Assembly: GCF_900155475.1 (NCBI RefSeq)
Contig: NZ_FXAM01000001.1
Location: forward strand, 1,537,501-1,601,500
Reading direction: 5' to 3'
DNA length: 64,000 nucleotides
Source: Methylomagnum ishizawai
GTDB lineage: Bacteria; Pseudomonadota; Gammaproteobacteria; Methylococcales; Methylococcaceae
Under the pieces are notes generated by a model. It was not told the DNA's origin and did not search any database. It saw nothing but the letters and a program-made list of their open reading frames with translations. The translations under genes and the position numbers were made by a program. Position 1 is the first letter of the stretch. Each line of letters opens with the position of its first letter. Shown piece after piece: positions 17,076 to 26,030 of the stretch.

Positions 17076-17106
17076 AGGCTTAGGGCGTCAGCCCTGAGCC
17101 TTTTTT
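17076..17106 (+). terminator. Terminator behind tRNA-like repeat A
   Basis: The stem GGCTTAGGGC/GCCCTGAGCC with a GTCA loop is followed by T6. Confidence 0.8.
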
Positions 17107-17333
17107 GTTGCCTGGGTAAATCCGTTCACCGTGCCACCGCAACGTAAGCGTCCGGCCACCGCCCGAGTGCGCTATTCGATGGACGGCGGTTGCTGGAGTT
17201 ATTAGACGGGTGTAGGATTGTATCGTGTCTCGATGGTTTGTCATAATACCCAGTTGTCCGCAAATTAAACCCTAGGAATTCATAAATTTTTTACTAGGGT
17301 ATAAAACACAACAAAATTTCAAGAGAAACCCTC

Positions 17334-18782
17334 ATGAAAAAAGCAAATGCAGTTGCCAATAAGGTAGTCATAATCCTACTTGCCTGTTTGGCCTCAATAT
17401 CAAACGCCGAAAGCGCTGCGCCAGAGTGTCTGAATACTATGGCCCCGCCGAAAAATAGCTTCGACCTCACTCAGACCGCTTATTTGTTCAATTTTATCGC
17501 GAATGCCGACGCCTCGATTCGCGGCAACCCGCAAAATCTCGCTGACTTTGTTTTTGCTGCGGTTACCAATGGCAACGAAAACAGGCCTTATGTATTTGTC
17601 GATAAAACGGGCAATGCGAGTTTCAAGTCGGTAGCCCCCGGATTGATTAAAACATTAGGTCCAAGGCTAGCCGGTGGAGATTGGGAGCTTGTTTGGGGGC
17701 CTGGTGTATATGAGTTATCAGACAGTAACGGCGAATCCGATAACGCTGCCTTTGTGGTTCATAGCGCCTCCCAAGATGCTTACATTCTCGCTATTGCTGG
17801 CACCAATCCCAGCGCGAACTTGGATTGGTTGCTGGAGGATTTCAAGGTCGGCCCGGACTATCTTGTCAAATGGCCGCTGTCTTTCGATTATCCGCCGACA
17901 ACCATTCCTCGCGATCAAGTGGTTAACTCGGACCAGATGATTTCAACGGGAACCGCCAAGGGCGTTTATTATCTTTTGACCAGCCTCGTCCAATCGCGAT
18001 ACGCACCATCGGTGAGGCTCACGTTACAAGCCTTTTTATCGCGATTATCACAAAGTTCAAGCGGCAATACTAAGCTTATCGTGACCGGGCACAGCTTGGG
18101 CGGCGCACTTTCTCCAACGGTTGCGAACTGGGCGCAGGACACACTCACCGCTATTGATTCAAGATGGGCGGGACATGTCTTTGCCATGCCAACCGCTGGC
18201 CCCACGCCCGGCAATGCCGCCTATGCCCGTAGCTGGAATGTTAAGTTCCAGCCATGCACCGTACCAGTTAACGACGGCAACATTGTCAAATCCCTGAATT
18301 CATTGGTTTATAGCCAATGGGATATTGTTCCCCATGCCTGGGACCGCATCTTTAAACCATTGGCTACACAAGAGGAAAATTATTACTTATGGGATCCGCA
18401 TCCCATCGGTAAACGCTATGGTATCAATACCCAGCTTGGTGAACTTTCCCTACCCTCGAATAAAACCTCCAAAGCGTTTGGTGCAGCTGTTGTCGCGGCC
18501 CAACGCTTAGGAGACGAGGCTGGCATGACATCACAAAGAAGCAAAATAGAAATCAAGGATAATAATGCCAGGCCACCTTATGCGGCTTGGCCGGTTCTCA
18601 CTTTGGATACTGGCAATTTCAATCAAGTTGTGCCTTATTATATGCCAGACTCACCAATACAAGATCTTGGTACGTTTTTTGATGCTATTGGTAATATTCA
18701 CACTTGGGGATATACATCCGCATTCGGCATACAAATCCAAGATATACAAGATATATTCCCGCTTACGCAACGTATCAAATAA
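17334..18782 (+). CDS. Secreted class 3-type lipase
   Basis: A 482-residue protein with a signal peptide (about residues 1-26: KKANAVANKVVIILLACLAS...). It has the lipase nucleophile elbow VTGHSLGGAL (residues ~250). The class 3 context is visible: an oxyanion-side segment AYILAIAGTNPSANLDWLLED and an Asp/His region SQWDIVPHAWD. The substrate is unknown; triacylglycerol or phospholipid hydrolysis is expected from the family. It is the only gene between two tRNA-Met-like repeats and is more AT-rich than the surrounding core genes, so it is probably imported. It is preceded by an AT-rich promoter region. Confidence 0.8.
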   Translation: MKKANAVANKVVIILLACLASISNAESAAPECLNTMAPPKNSFDLTQTAYLFNFIANADASIRGNPQNLADFVFAAVTNGNENRPYVFVDKTGNASFKSVAPGLIKTLGPRLAGGDWELVWGPGVYELSDSNGESDNAAFVVHSASQDAYILAIAGTNPSANLDWLLEDFKVGPDYLVKWPLSFDYPPTTIPRDQVVNSDQMISTGTAKGVYYLLTSLVQSRYAPSVRLTLQAFLSRLSQSSSGNTKLIVTGHSLGGALSPTVANWAQDTLTAIDSRWAGHVFAMPTAGPTPGNAAYARSWNVKFQPCTVPVNDGNIVKSLNSLVYSQWDIVPHAWDRIFKPLATQEENYYLWDPHPIGKRYGINTQLGELSLPSNKTSKAFGAAVVAAQRLGDEAGMTSQRSKIEIKDNNARPPYAAWPVLTLDTGNFNQVVPYYMPDSPIQDLGTFFDAIGNIHTWGYTSAFGIQIQDIQDIFPLTQRIK

Positions 18783-19102
18783 AACGGGAGCGCTAAATTG
18801 CAAGGTGTGAGTCGAATTTTAAGCGCCGCCTGGTAAAATACCTACGAGTTCGAGACTGACGAGGTGATCGACTTCGTATTCCTTCGGTTGGCGATGCCCT
18901 AGTTCCGTCCGATGAAATTGATCTTTCAGCATTTGGGGGACGGCACGCACGGTCTTGATATAGCCGGGCGCAGAGCGTGCCCTTGTCGGTGGTCAGGACC
19001 GGCACCGCCTTGGCGGGCTAGGCGGGGCGAATCCTGTCAAAACGAGGCGGGGATGCACGGGGAAATGTTTCTAAGTTATTGATGCGATTTCCATTTTTAT
19101 GT
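18783..19102. other. Intergenic stretch without recognisable gene
   Basis: These 320 bases between the lipase and tRNA-like repeat B contain no convincing coding frame; a short minus-strand frame (18793-19005) has no family resemblance. It may be debris of an integrated element. Confidence 0.5.
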
Positions 19103-19157
19103 GGCAACTGGTTTCATAACGCGGGTGTCGCAGGTTCGGGTCACGCCGTTGCTACCA
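19103..19157 (+). repeat. tRNA-Met 3'-half-like repeat B
   Basis: Same 55-bp block as at 17011, with the same CAT loop and ...CGCCGTTGCTACCA end but a more degenerate T-arm (TTCGGGTCACGC). Confidence 0.65.
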
Positions 19158-19165
19158 GATAAATC

Positions 19166-19196
19166 AAGCCCTTGCGCGTAAGCCAAGGGCTTTTTT
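19166..19196 (+). terminator. Terminator behind tRNA-like repeat B
   Basis: The stem AAGCCCTT/AAGGGCTT is followed by a T run. It may also serve the converging response-regulator gene. Confidence 0.75.
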
Positions 19197-19227
19197 GTTG
19201 CCCGTGGACCAGCACAGGGCCAACCCC

Positions 19228-19845
19228 TCAGCTTTCCGGCAAGGACTCGAACAAACCCAGGGCTTCGACCTTGCGGATCAACTGCACCACGTTGTTCACG
19301 CCCAGCTTGCGCAGGATATTCTCGCGGTGCTTGTCCACGGTGCGGGTCGATAGGGCAAAGCGCTCGGCGATGGCCGGGTTGGCCCAGCCCGCGCAGATCA
19401 GGTGCAAGACCTGGAATTCACGCGCCGTCAGGTTCAAATCGGCTTGGTCGATCCGCTCCCGCACGTTGTTGGGGATCAGCCTGCCGCCGCCGCCCACGGT
19501 ACGGACGGCGGCGAGCAGGGCTTCCGCCGAACCTTCCTTCAAGAAAATGCCGTCGGCTCCGCTATCCGCCAGATGCTTGAGCAACGCCCCGGAGCGCTCG
19601 GCAGTCAGCATCAGCACCCGCAGTTCCGGGTGGCGCTGCTTGAGATAGGCCAGCGTTTCGCCCACATCCCCACCCGGCATGTTGTAATCCAGGATCAAAA
19701 GCTCGGGTCCGTGTTCGCGGACCAGGGCTTTCAGCGTTTCCGCCGTGCCGGTCTCGGCCACGATCCGGCATTCCGGGCACTGGCCGAGCAGCAGCTTGAG
19801 TCCTTCCCGAAAGATCATGTGGTCGTCCGCTATGATGATGCGCAT
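19228..19845 (-). CDS. NarL/LuxR-type response regulator
   Basis: A 205-residue protein from MRIIIADDHMIF (an in-frame ATG 3 codons upstream is also possible). The receiver domain has the acidic pair DD at 7-8, the phospho-acceptor D53 in LLILDYNMPGG, a conserved Thr in LMLTAE and Lys in FLKEG. The C-terminal LuxR HTH (LTAREFQVLHLICAGWANPAIAERF...STRTVDKHRENIL) binds DNA. It is divergent from and separated by only 24 bp from a histidine kinase gene, its likely partner. The target genes are unknown. Confidence 0.9.
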   Translation of the reverse strand: MRIIIADDHMIFREGLKLLLGQCPECRIVAETGTAETLKALVREHGPELLILDYNMPGGDVGETLAYLKQRHPELRVLMLTAERSGALLKHLADSGADGIFLKEGSAEALLAAVRTVGGGGRLIPNNVRERIDQADLNLTAREFQVLHLICAGWANPAIAERFALSTRTVDKHRENILRKLGVNNVVQLIRKVEALGLFESLPES

Positions 19846-19869
19846 CGCTGTCATCCGCCGCTGTGAAAA

Positions 19870-21798
19870 ATGGTTTCAATCCCGCGATCCCGCCGTGCCC
19901 TGTTGTACATCTTGTTATGGCCGCTGGCGATGTTTTCGTCCGCCGCCGGGGGGGGCGGCGATGCCCTGGTGGTGACGCCCGCCGTCGAGCGGGTCGCGGC
20001 GCGGTCCTATGCGGGGTTCCTGGATGATCCGGGCCAAACCCTGACCCTGGCCGAAGTGCTGGCCGACCCAGGGCGTTTCTCCCCCGCCGGACGCTATCAG
20101 TCCCGCTTGGGTGGCGTGGCGATGCGCTGGGCGCGGCTGCCGCTGCTCAATGCCGGGGCCACGACCGGCCATTGGTTGCTGGCCCTGGGTGTGCCCGACG
20201 CCGAAGTCTTGGAGGTCTACCGGGTGGCGGACGGCCACACGGCCATCCTGGCCCGGCTTGGGCCGGATGCGGATTTCGCCGCCCGGCCCGTGCCGTCCCG
20301 GATGTTGGCGGTGCCGGTGGCGTTGGCGGCGGGGCAGCGGGTCGAACTTTATCTGCGCTACCGCACCCATGCCAACACCCCCCTGAGCCTGGAATTATTA
20401 TCCCCGCAACGGTTCCAGCGCGATTTGGCCGAGGGCGATTTCTTCAACGGCTTGGTGGTCGGCTTGTTGTTGGCCCTGACCGTGTTCGCGCTGCTGCAAT
20501 ATCTGGCGCTGGGCCGGGCGGCGTTCCTGGCCTATATGGTCCTGGCCTTGCTGATGGCGGTCTTCGTGTTGGAATTCGAGGGTTACGGTTTCCAATACTT
20601 GTGGCCGGGCCGGGGGGCCTGGAACCAGGACGTGCCGTTCTATCTGACCATGGGCGTCCAGGTCGGCCATGCCCTGTTCGCGGTGCTGTTGTTCGACCTG
20701 CGCCGCGAGTCGCCCCGCTTGTGCCGGGCCTATCTCGCCTATCTCCCCGTGCCGCTGTTGTGTTTCCTGGCCTACCGCCTGGGCTATTGGACCTGGCCCA
20801 CCTTGTTGGCGATGCTGATTTACGGCGGCTTGGTATGCGCCACGGGCGTCCTGTGCCTGCGCCGGAGGTTCCCGGCGGCGGCGTGGTTCCTGGCCGGTGC
20901 CCTGGGTTATGTCCTGTTCATCAATCTTCTGTTCGGGTTGAGTGTGTGCGGGTTCGCCCCCGAAGGGTTGAATCCTTTCGTGTTGCCCAAGCTCGGTTAT
21001 GTCTGGGAGGCGGTGTGCTTCGCCACCGCCTTGGCGCGGCAAGTCCAGGCTTTGCGGCGGCGTTTGGAGGACGGCCTGCGCCGCCATCTGGCCGAGGCCG
21101 AGCAATTGGCGCGGGTCGAGGCCGAGAAGAACCGCGCCCTGCTGGCCGCCCAGGCCCAGCAATTGCAATGGGCGGCGGCCGGCCACGACTTGGCCCAGCC
21201 CTTGGCCTCGATCCGGTTCGGGCTGGCGGTACTCCGCGCCCAGGCCGGGAGCGAGGCCGCCACCCGCCATCTCGACCAAGCCCTGGATTACACCGAGGGT
21301 TTGCTGCGGGCCTTGATCGACGAGGCCAAGCGTGGCTATGCGGCGGGACAGCGGGCGCTGGACCTGGAAGACCTCCTGGCCGAGGCCCACCAGCGCCATC
21401 TTTCCGCCGCTCGGCGCAAGGGCTTGGAATTGCGTTACAGCCCCACGGGCCAGCGTATCCAAGGTTCGGCCCTGGTGCTGGGGCGCATCCTCGATAACCT
21501 GATCGGCAACGCCATCCGCTATACCGAACGGGGCCGCGTCCTGGTCGGGGTACGCCGCCGCGCCGATGGCCTGGAAATCCAGGTGTGCGACACCGGCCCT
21601 GGCTTCGATACCGCCCGCCGCGAGCGTTTGCTGACGCCCTTCGCCCAAAGCGGTGCCCTGGTGGCCGAGCGGCTGGGCCATGGCCTGGGGCTGCATATCG
21701 TCCACGCCCTTTGCGCCCAATCCGGTTATCGCTTCCATATCGCGGCCAAGCCGGGCCGGGGCAGCGTGTTCGGGGTGGTGGTGCCGTTCCCCCGGTGA
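19870..21798 (+). CDS. 7TM-DISM sensor histidine kinase
   Basis: A 642-residue membrane kinase. A signal/TM segment (~9-28) is followed by a periplasmic 7TMR-DISM extracellular-type beta domain (about 40-180). Seven hydrophobic helices span ~190-395, then a coiled-coil linker (VQALRRRLEDGLRRHLAEAEQ) leads to the kinase core with phospho-acceptor His439 (GHDLAQPLASIRFGL). The ATPase boxes are ILDNLIGNAIRY (N), DTGPGF (G1) and LGHGLGLHIV (G2). The His box starting GHDLAQPL is an atypical form seen in this class. The divergent regulator at 19228 is the probable cognate. The periplasmic ligand is unknown, perhaps a carbohydrate-like compound by family. Confidence 0.88.
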   Translation: MVSIPRSRRALLYILLWPLAMFSSAAGGGGDALVVTPAVERVAARSYAGFLDDPGQTLTLAEVLADPGRFSPAGRYQSRLGGVAMRWARLPLLNAGATTGHWLLALGVPDAEVLEVYRVADGHTAILARLGPDADFAARPVPSRMLAVPVALAAGQRVELYLRYRTHANTPLSLELLSPQRFQRDLAEGDFFNGLVVGLLLALTVFALLQYLALGRAAFLAYMVLALLMAVFVLEFEGYGFQYLWPGRGAWNQDVPFYLTMGVQVGHALFAVLLFDLRRESPRLCRAYLAYLPVPLLCFLAYRLGYWTWPTLLAMLIYGGLVCATGVLCLRRRFPAAAWFLAGALGYVLFINLLFGLSVCGFAPEGLNPFVLPKLGYVWEAVCFATALARQVQALRRRLEDGLRRHLAEAEQLARVEAEKNRALLAAQAQQLQWAAAGHDLAQPLASIRFGLAVLRAQAGSEAATRHLDQALDYTEGLLRALIDEAKRGYAAGQRALDLEDLLAEAHQRHLSAARRKGLELRYSPTGQRIQGSALVLGRILDNLIGNAIRYTERGRVLVGVRRRADGLEIQVCDTGPGFDTARRERLLTPFAQSGALVAERLGHGLGLHIVHALCAQSGYRFHIAAKPGRGSVFGVVVPFPR

Positions 21799-21936
21799 AC
21801 GGCGGCTATGCGGTACGGACCCTGCGGCCCAGGGCTTTGAACCGGCGCGGCCCGATAGAGGGTGGTTCCGGGGCCGTGCCGATGGCGTGGCGCGGGGGCC
21901 GGCCCCGTCCGGGGCGGTGGTCCCGGTGCCGGAATG

Positions 21937-22293
21937 GCCGGTTTCCCAGGGGCTGCCGAAATAGATATAGCCAGCTGCCGCCGGGCCGTCGGTGTCGATT
22001 TCCAAGACCGGGGGAGGGCGGAGGGTGGCACCGTCGCAGCCGTCCATGGCATCGGTCCGCAGGTACAGCCCCGGAGGGTCGGCGGGATGGTCCAGCCAAG
22101 CCTTGACGATGTGGGTCACGTCCACCGTCACCCATCGCCGCGCCGCCGCGACCCACAGCGACAGGGTGGCCTTGCTGACCAAGCCGCTGCCGAATGGGTC
22201 CGGCAGGCTGGAGAGGTCGAAGTGCAGCAGGCGGGCGCTGCCGCCGCTGGATAGGGCGCGGAGTCCGGGCGCGGCCAGTGGGGAAGGTCTCAT
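21937..22293 (-). CDS. DNRLRE-like domain fragment, downstream of PEP-CTERM gene
   Basis: From ATG 22293, 22 bp after the PEP-CTERM gene stop, the frame encodes a short DNRLRE-like domain (RLLHFDLSSLPD, VSKATLSLWV, WVTVDVTHIVKAWLDHP, GLYLRTD, PVLEIDTDG). This domain is usual in secreted cell-surface proteins. The usual middle segment is missing. After about residue 119 the recognisable part stops, but the frame has no stop until 20398, running antisense through the kinase gene. The 3' boundary here is the end of recognisable sequence, not a stop codon. It is probably a degraded or truncated gene. Confidence 0.4.
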
Positions 22294-22315
22294 GGGAGAA
22301 GGGTCCGCCCGGCGT

Positions 22316-23059
22316 TCAGGACTTGTGGCCGGGCCGGGTCCGCCACAGGGCGGCGAGGCCCAAGGCGGCGAGGGTCGCTGTGCCCGGTTCTGGCACCGGC
22401 ACCGGGCCGCTGGCGATATCCAGCGCCCAGCCGCCGCCGCGCTCGGTGGAGTCCGGGGTCCAGAACGGGCTGTCGCCGGAGCCATTGCCCCAGTCCCAAT
22501 AGGTGAAGTTGTCGATACCGATTTCCGCGACGCTGTTGTACTGGAGGTAGTCGTCGGTATAGGGGCTGGCGGCGACCAGATGTTGGGGCAGGGTGCCGGG
22601 GTCGGCGTTGGCGTAGACGGCGACCACCGCGTAATAAAGACCGGCTTCGAGGATGAGCTGGAAAGCGATATCGTGGTCCCCGCCGGAACCGCCGTCATGG
22701 CTGGCGAGGGTCTGGAAGTCGTCGGCCCGGCCATTGCCCCCCGCGAACACCGACACCACCGGGATGAAGCCGCCCGCCGCGACGCTGGCGCCCGCGCCAT
22801 TGCTACCGCCGTCGGCACCGAAGCTGATGAAATCCACCACGCCCGGAGCGCCCAGGCTGAACGCGATGACTTGGTATTCATCGTCCTGGGTGAAGCTGCC
22901 GCTGTAGGACATGCCGCCAGCATAGCCGGTGCCGGTGAGACCGGTGTGGACGATAGGGGCGGACGTTGCCGGGTCCGCCAGGGCCAGGAGCGCCAGCACG
23001 GCGCAGGAAAGCCAAGAGTGGCTCCCGCAGGCGGGGGGGAACCGGGAATCGGAGCGCAT
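22316..23059 (-). CDS. PEP-CTERM-anchored secreted protein (pre-peptidase-like domain)
   Basis: A 247-residue protein from ATG 23059 with GAGG upstream. It has an N-terminal signal peptide (WLSCAVLALLALADPATS), a beta-rich body with bacterial pre-peptidase C-type features (DDEYQVIAFSL...DHDIAFQLILEAGLYYAVVAVY) and a C-terminal sorting signal VPEPGTATLAALGLAALWRTRPGHK: VPEP motif, hydrophobic helix, basic end. EpsH/exosortase systems process such proteins for export into the extracellular matrix; no exosortase lies in this window. The long in-frame extension upstream is ignored because it precedes the signal peptide. Confidence 0.85.
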   Translation of the reverse strand: MRSDSRFPPACGSHSWLSCAVLALLALADPATSAPIVHTGLTGTGYAGGMSYSGSFTQDDEYQVIAFSLGAPGVVDFISFGADGGSNGAGASVAAGGFIPVVSVFAGGNGRADDFQTLASHDGGSGGDHDIAFQLILEAGLYYAVVAVYANADPGTLPQHLVAASPYTDDYLQYNSVAEIGIDNFTYWDWGNGSGDSPFWTPDSTERGGGWALDIASGPVPVPEPGTATLAALGLAALWRTRPGHKS

Positions 23060-23208
23060 GGACGACCTCGTTCTAATTTTTATCCGGGAAACGCCACCGA
23101 CGGCTGTGGGCGGCGGCGTGGATGTTAGGGAGGGTGTCAATACGGATAAATACGCGAACCCGCGTAATTGCAGGGGCGGTTGCCGTGGCCGGGAAACGCC
23201 TGGATGGG

Positions 23209-23236
23209 AGGGCTTCCCTAATCGAGGGGAAGCCCT
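23209..23236. repeat. Perfect hairpin upstream of histidine kinase
   Basis: AGGGCTTCCC (23209-23218) pairs with GGGAAGCCCT (23227-23236) around an 8-base loop. It lies in the divergent gap between the PEP-CTERM and kinase genes. There is no T run, so it may be an operator or a leader hairpin. Confidence 0.45.
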
Positions 23237-23274
23237 AAGCTTAGGCCAAGTGGTCTCAAGCGGGTTTATCGACA

Positions 23275-25950
23275 ATGGGCAGTAGGCAGGTTGGCCTGGG
23301 GTTCCGTGTTTTCATTATCGCCATGGCCGCGGCCATTTACCTGGGCCTGGGGGCGCTGGGACTTTGGTTCGCGATCCCGCCGGGCTATGCCAGCCCCATT
23401 TTTCCGGCTTCGGGCTTCGCGGTGGCGGTCGTGCTGTGGTCGAAAGGCCGGGCTTGGCCTGGGATATGGCTGGGTTCTTACGCCCTCAACCTCGGTGTGG
23501 CCTGGCTACACCAAGACCTCGGCGGACGGGCGGTGCTGAGCGCCTTGGGCATCGCTTGCGGGTCCACCTTGCAGAGCGTCGCCGCCGGATGGCTGCTGGC
23601 GCGTGGCGTGCGCAACAGCTGGCAAACCTTGGTGGTGGAGCGCGATATCATCCGCTGCATGGTGCTGGGCGGCCCGGTGGCCTGCCTGGTTTCCGCCAGC
23701 GTGGGCATGGCGGTTTTGTTCGGGGCTGGCGTCTTGTCCTGGGCCGAGTTGCCCTACGGTTGGTGGAACTGGTGGTCGGGCGACACCCTGGGGGTTTTGG
23801 TGTTGTTGCCGCTCAGCCTCGCCGTGCTTTACCACCACCGCCCGCTCTGGCGTGGCCGGTTGACGACCTTGGTCTTGCCGATGCTGATCGCGCTGGGTTT
23901 GGTGGGCAGCGCCTTTTTCGCGGTGTCGGAATGGGAGGTGCGCCAGCAAACACAGGTCGTCCAGGGCTACGGGGAGAAATTGACCCAGCTCCTGAGCCAG
24001 CGCTTCGTCGCCCACCAGGAAGCCTTGTCGGCCCTGCGCCGGTTGCAGGAAATCCTGCCCGACATGGGCTACGAGCAATTCGATTATTTCACCCGCATCA
24101 CCCTCGAAGACAATCCCGATATTTTCGCCTTCAGCATCAATCCTTCCGTGCCCTTGGCGCGGCGGGCGGCGTTCGAGCGGACGATGGCCCTCAAGACCGG
24201 GGCCGCCGGTTTTGAAATCAAGGAGCGCGATGGCCAGGGCCGCTTGGTACGGGCGGCGGATCGCCCGGACTATGTCGCCGTGGCCTATATCGCGCCCCTG
24301 GAAAAGAACCGTCCGGCCCTGGGCTACGATATCGATTCGGAACCCGTCCGCCATGAGGCCATCGAACGCGCCAGGGCGCTGGGGACGCCCGTTGTGACCG
24401 CGCCCATCCATTTGGTGCAGGAGAACCAGGAGCGGATCGGCGTCCTGCTGCTGCATCCCGTCCGCTCGTTGCGCCCGGCCTCCGTTTCCGATCCTGGGTT
24501 GGCGGGTTTCGTGGTCGGGGTCGTCAAGATGGACGAGATGGTCAGGATCGCCCTGGGGGCGGCGCTGCCGGAGGGGCTGGCGCTGCGGATCGAGGATGCC
24601 CAGGCCCCGGCGGGCCGGTCCCTGCTGTACCGTTCCGGCGAGGTGCTGGCCGATGCCCAGGCTTGGCGCAAATCCATCGCCATGGCGGACCGGACCTGGA
24701 ATTTCAGCTTGGCCCCGACACCCGCTTTCCTGGGCAGCCAAAGCCATTGGATGGCTTTGGCGGTGGGTTCGGGCGGGTTGGCGTTGGCGGTGTTGCTGCA
24801 AATCCTGCTGCTGGTCACCACGGGCCGCACCGCCGTGGTGGAGGGTATCGTCTGGGAGCGCACCATGGAACTCCATGCCAAAAGCGAGGCGCTCCAGGAC
24901 CGTCATGCCGAATTGGACGCCTTGTTCCGGCTCAGCCCGGATGGTTTCGTGGCCTTCGGCCCGGATAACCGCATCAAATTCGCCAATCCCGCGTTTCGGA
25001 AAATGCTCGGCCTCGGGGACGAAGGCCCGGCGGACATGGCCGGACTGGACCGGCTGTTGCGGACCCGGTGCGAGGGGGCCGGGCCGTGCGGGATTGCCGA
25101 TTTCTTCGAGGGCGAGGCCGGACACAAGATTTTGACGCTGAAAGCCCCGCGCCCCGCCGTCCTCTACCTCCTGGGTGTGGTCAGCGGGTCGCTCAGCGTC
25201 CCGCGCATCCTCTATCTGCGCGATATTACCCGTGAAACCGAAGTGGACCGCATGAAGAGCGAGTTCCTATCCCATGCGGCCCATGAACTGCGCACGCCCA
25301 TGACCAGCATCTTCGGCTTCACCGAGGTGTTGCTCAATATGGAAGTGGACGCGGCGACCCGCCGGGAGTTGCTGCAAATCATCCACCGCCAGACCCAATG
25401 GCTGATCGATATCGTCAACGAGTTACTGGACTTGGCGAAAATCGACGCCGGGCGCGGCAAGGATATTCGGATCGAGGTGTTCGATCTGGTCGCCTTGGTA
25501 CGCGCCACCGTGGCCGATATCGCGGCGGAGGCGCAACAGCGGCCCTGGTTGCTGGATTTGCCCGGCGATGAAAGACCGGCCCTGGCCGATGTTTCCATGT
25601 TGCGCCAAGCATTGTTGAACGTCCTCAGCAATGCCCGCAAATTTTCGGGACCGGATGCCGCGATCCACATCGCCTTGTTGGAGGAAGGCGATAGGCTTGG
25701 TGTGGCGGTGACCGATCATGGGGTCGGCATGACACCGGAGGAGCTTGAGCATTTGGGCGAGCGGTTTTGGCGGGCCGATCCCTCGGGGCAAATCCCCGGC
25801 ACCGGCTTGGGCATCGCCATTGTCATGGAGGCGATGAAAATGCAGGGTGGGCGTATGGAGGTGCGTTCGGAGAAGAACCGGGGAACGACGGTGACTTTGT
25901 GGGTGCCGGGGCAGGGGCGGGGGGAGGTTGCCGGGGATGTGGCTGTATAG
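23275..25950 (+). CDS. MASE1-CHASE-PAS hybrid-less sensor histidine kinase
   Basis: An 891-residue kinase. It has an N-terminal MASE1-type integral membrane domain (~10-225, e.g. SPIFPASGFAVAVVLW, WWNWWSGDTLGVLVLLPL) and a periplasmic CHASE-like domain (~235-480, FDYFTRITLEDNPDIFAFSINP, GYDIDSEPVRHEAI). A TM helix lies at ~500-525, a PAS domain at ~545-640 (LFRLSPDGFVAFGPDNRIKFANPAF), and HisKA has phospho-acceptor His670 (HAAHELRTPMTSIFGF). The ATPase has N box LLNVLSNARKFS, G1 DHGVGM and G2 GTGLGIAIV. No receiver domain or adjacent regulator is present (orphan). No clear Shine-Dalgarno precedes ATG 23275. Confidence 0.87.
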   Translation: MGSRQVGLGFRVFIIAMAAAIYLGLGALGLWFAIPPGYASPIFPASGFAVAVVLWSKGRAWPGIWLGSYALNLGVAWLHQDLGGRAVLSALGIACGSTLQSVAAGWLLARGVRNSWQTLVVERDIIRCMVLGGPVACLVSASVGMAVLFGAGVLSWAELPYGWWNWWSGDTLGVLVLLPLSLAVLYHHRPLWRGRLTTLVLPMLIALGLVGSAFFAVSEWEVRQQTQVVQGYGEKLTQLLSQRFVAHQEALSALRRLQEILPDMGYEQFDYFTRITLEDNPDIFAFSINPSVPLARRAAFERTMALKTGAAGFEIKERDGQGRLVRAADRPDYVAVAYIAPLEKNRPALGYDIDSEPVRHEAIERARALGTPVVTAPIHLVQENQERIGVLLLHPVRSLRPASVSDPGLAGFVVGVVKMDEMVRIALGAALPEGLALRIEDAQAPAGRSLLYRSGEVLADAQAWRKSIAMADRTWNFSLAPTPAFLGSQSHWMALAVGSGGLALAVLLQILLLVTTGRTAVVEGIVWERTMELHAKSEALQDRHAELDALFRLSPDGFVAFGPDNRIKFANPAFRKMLGLGDEGPADMAGLDRLLRTRCEGAGPCGIADFFEGEAGHKILTLKAPRPAVLYLLGVVSGSLSVPRILYLRDITRETEVDRMKSEFLSHAAHELRTPMTSIFGFTEVLLNMEVDAATRRELLQIIHRQTQWLIDIVNELLDLAKIDAGRGKDIRIEVFDLVALVRATVADIAAEAQQRPWLLDLPGDERPALADVSMLRQALLNVLSNARKFSGPDAAIHIALLEEGDRLGVAVTDHGVGMTPEELEHLGERFWRADPSGQIPGTGLGIAIVMEAMKMQGGRMEVRSEKNRGTTVTLWVPGQGRGEVAGDVAV

Positions 25951-25987
25951 GCAGGGTGGGATTGAGCCTCCGCCCGCCCCGCGCCTT

Positions 25988-25996
25988 TGCTAAAAT
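25988..25996 (+). promoter_or_regulatory. Extended -10 promoter element before the ABC-rfb operon
   Basis: TGCTAAAAT (extended -10) lies 34 bp before ATG 26031. No matching -35 at normal spacing is obvious; TTGAGC at 25962 is too far. Confidence 0.4.
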
Positions 25997-26030
25997 CGCC
26001 CCCCACCGTCCCCGCAACCCGCCCCACAGC

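Noticed and set aside
20398-22923. 841-codon open frame on the minus strand opposite the 7TM histidine kinase
   Set aside because: Only its first part (around 21937-22293) has recognisable protein character; the rest is an antisense shadow of a high-GC gene, rich in Arg/Pro/Gln with no family resemblance.
23060-23274. Possible c-di-GMP or other riboswitch upstream of the PEP-CTERM gene or kinase
   Set aside because: No conserved GEMM-type core is visible; only a simple hairpin is present.
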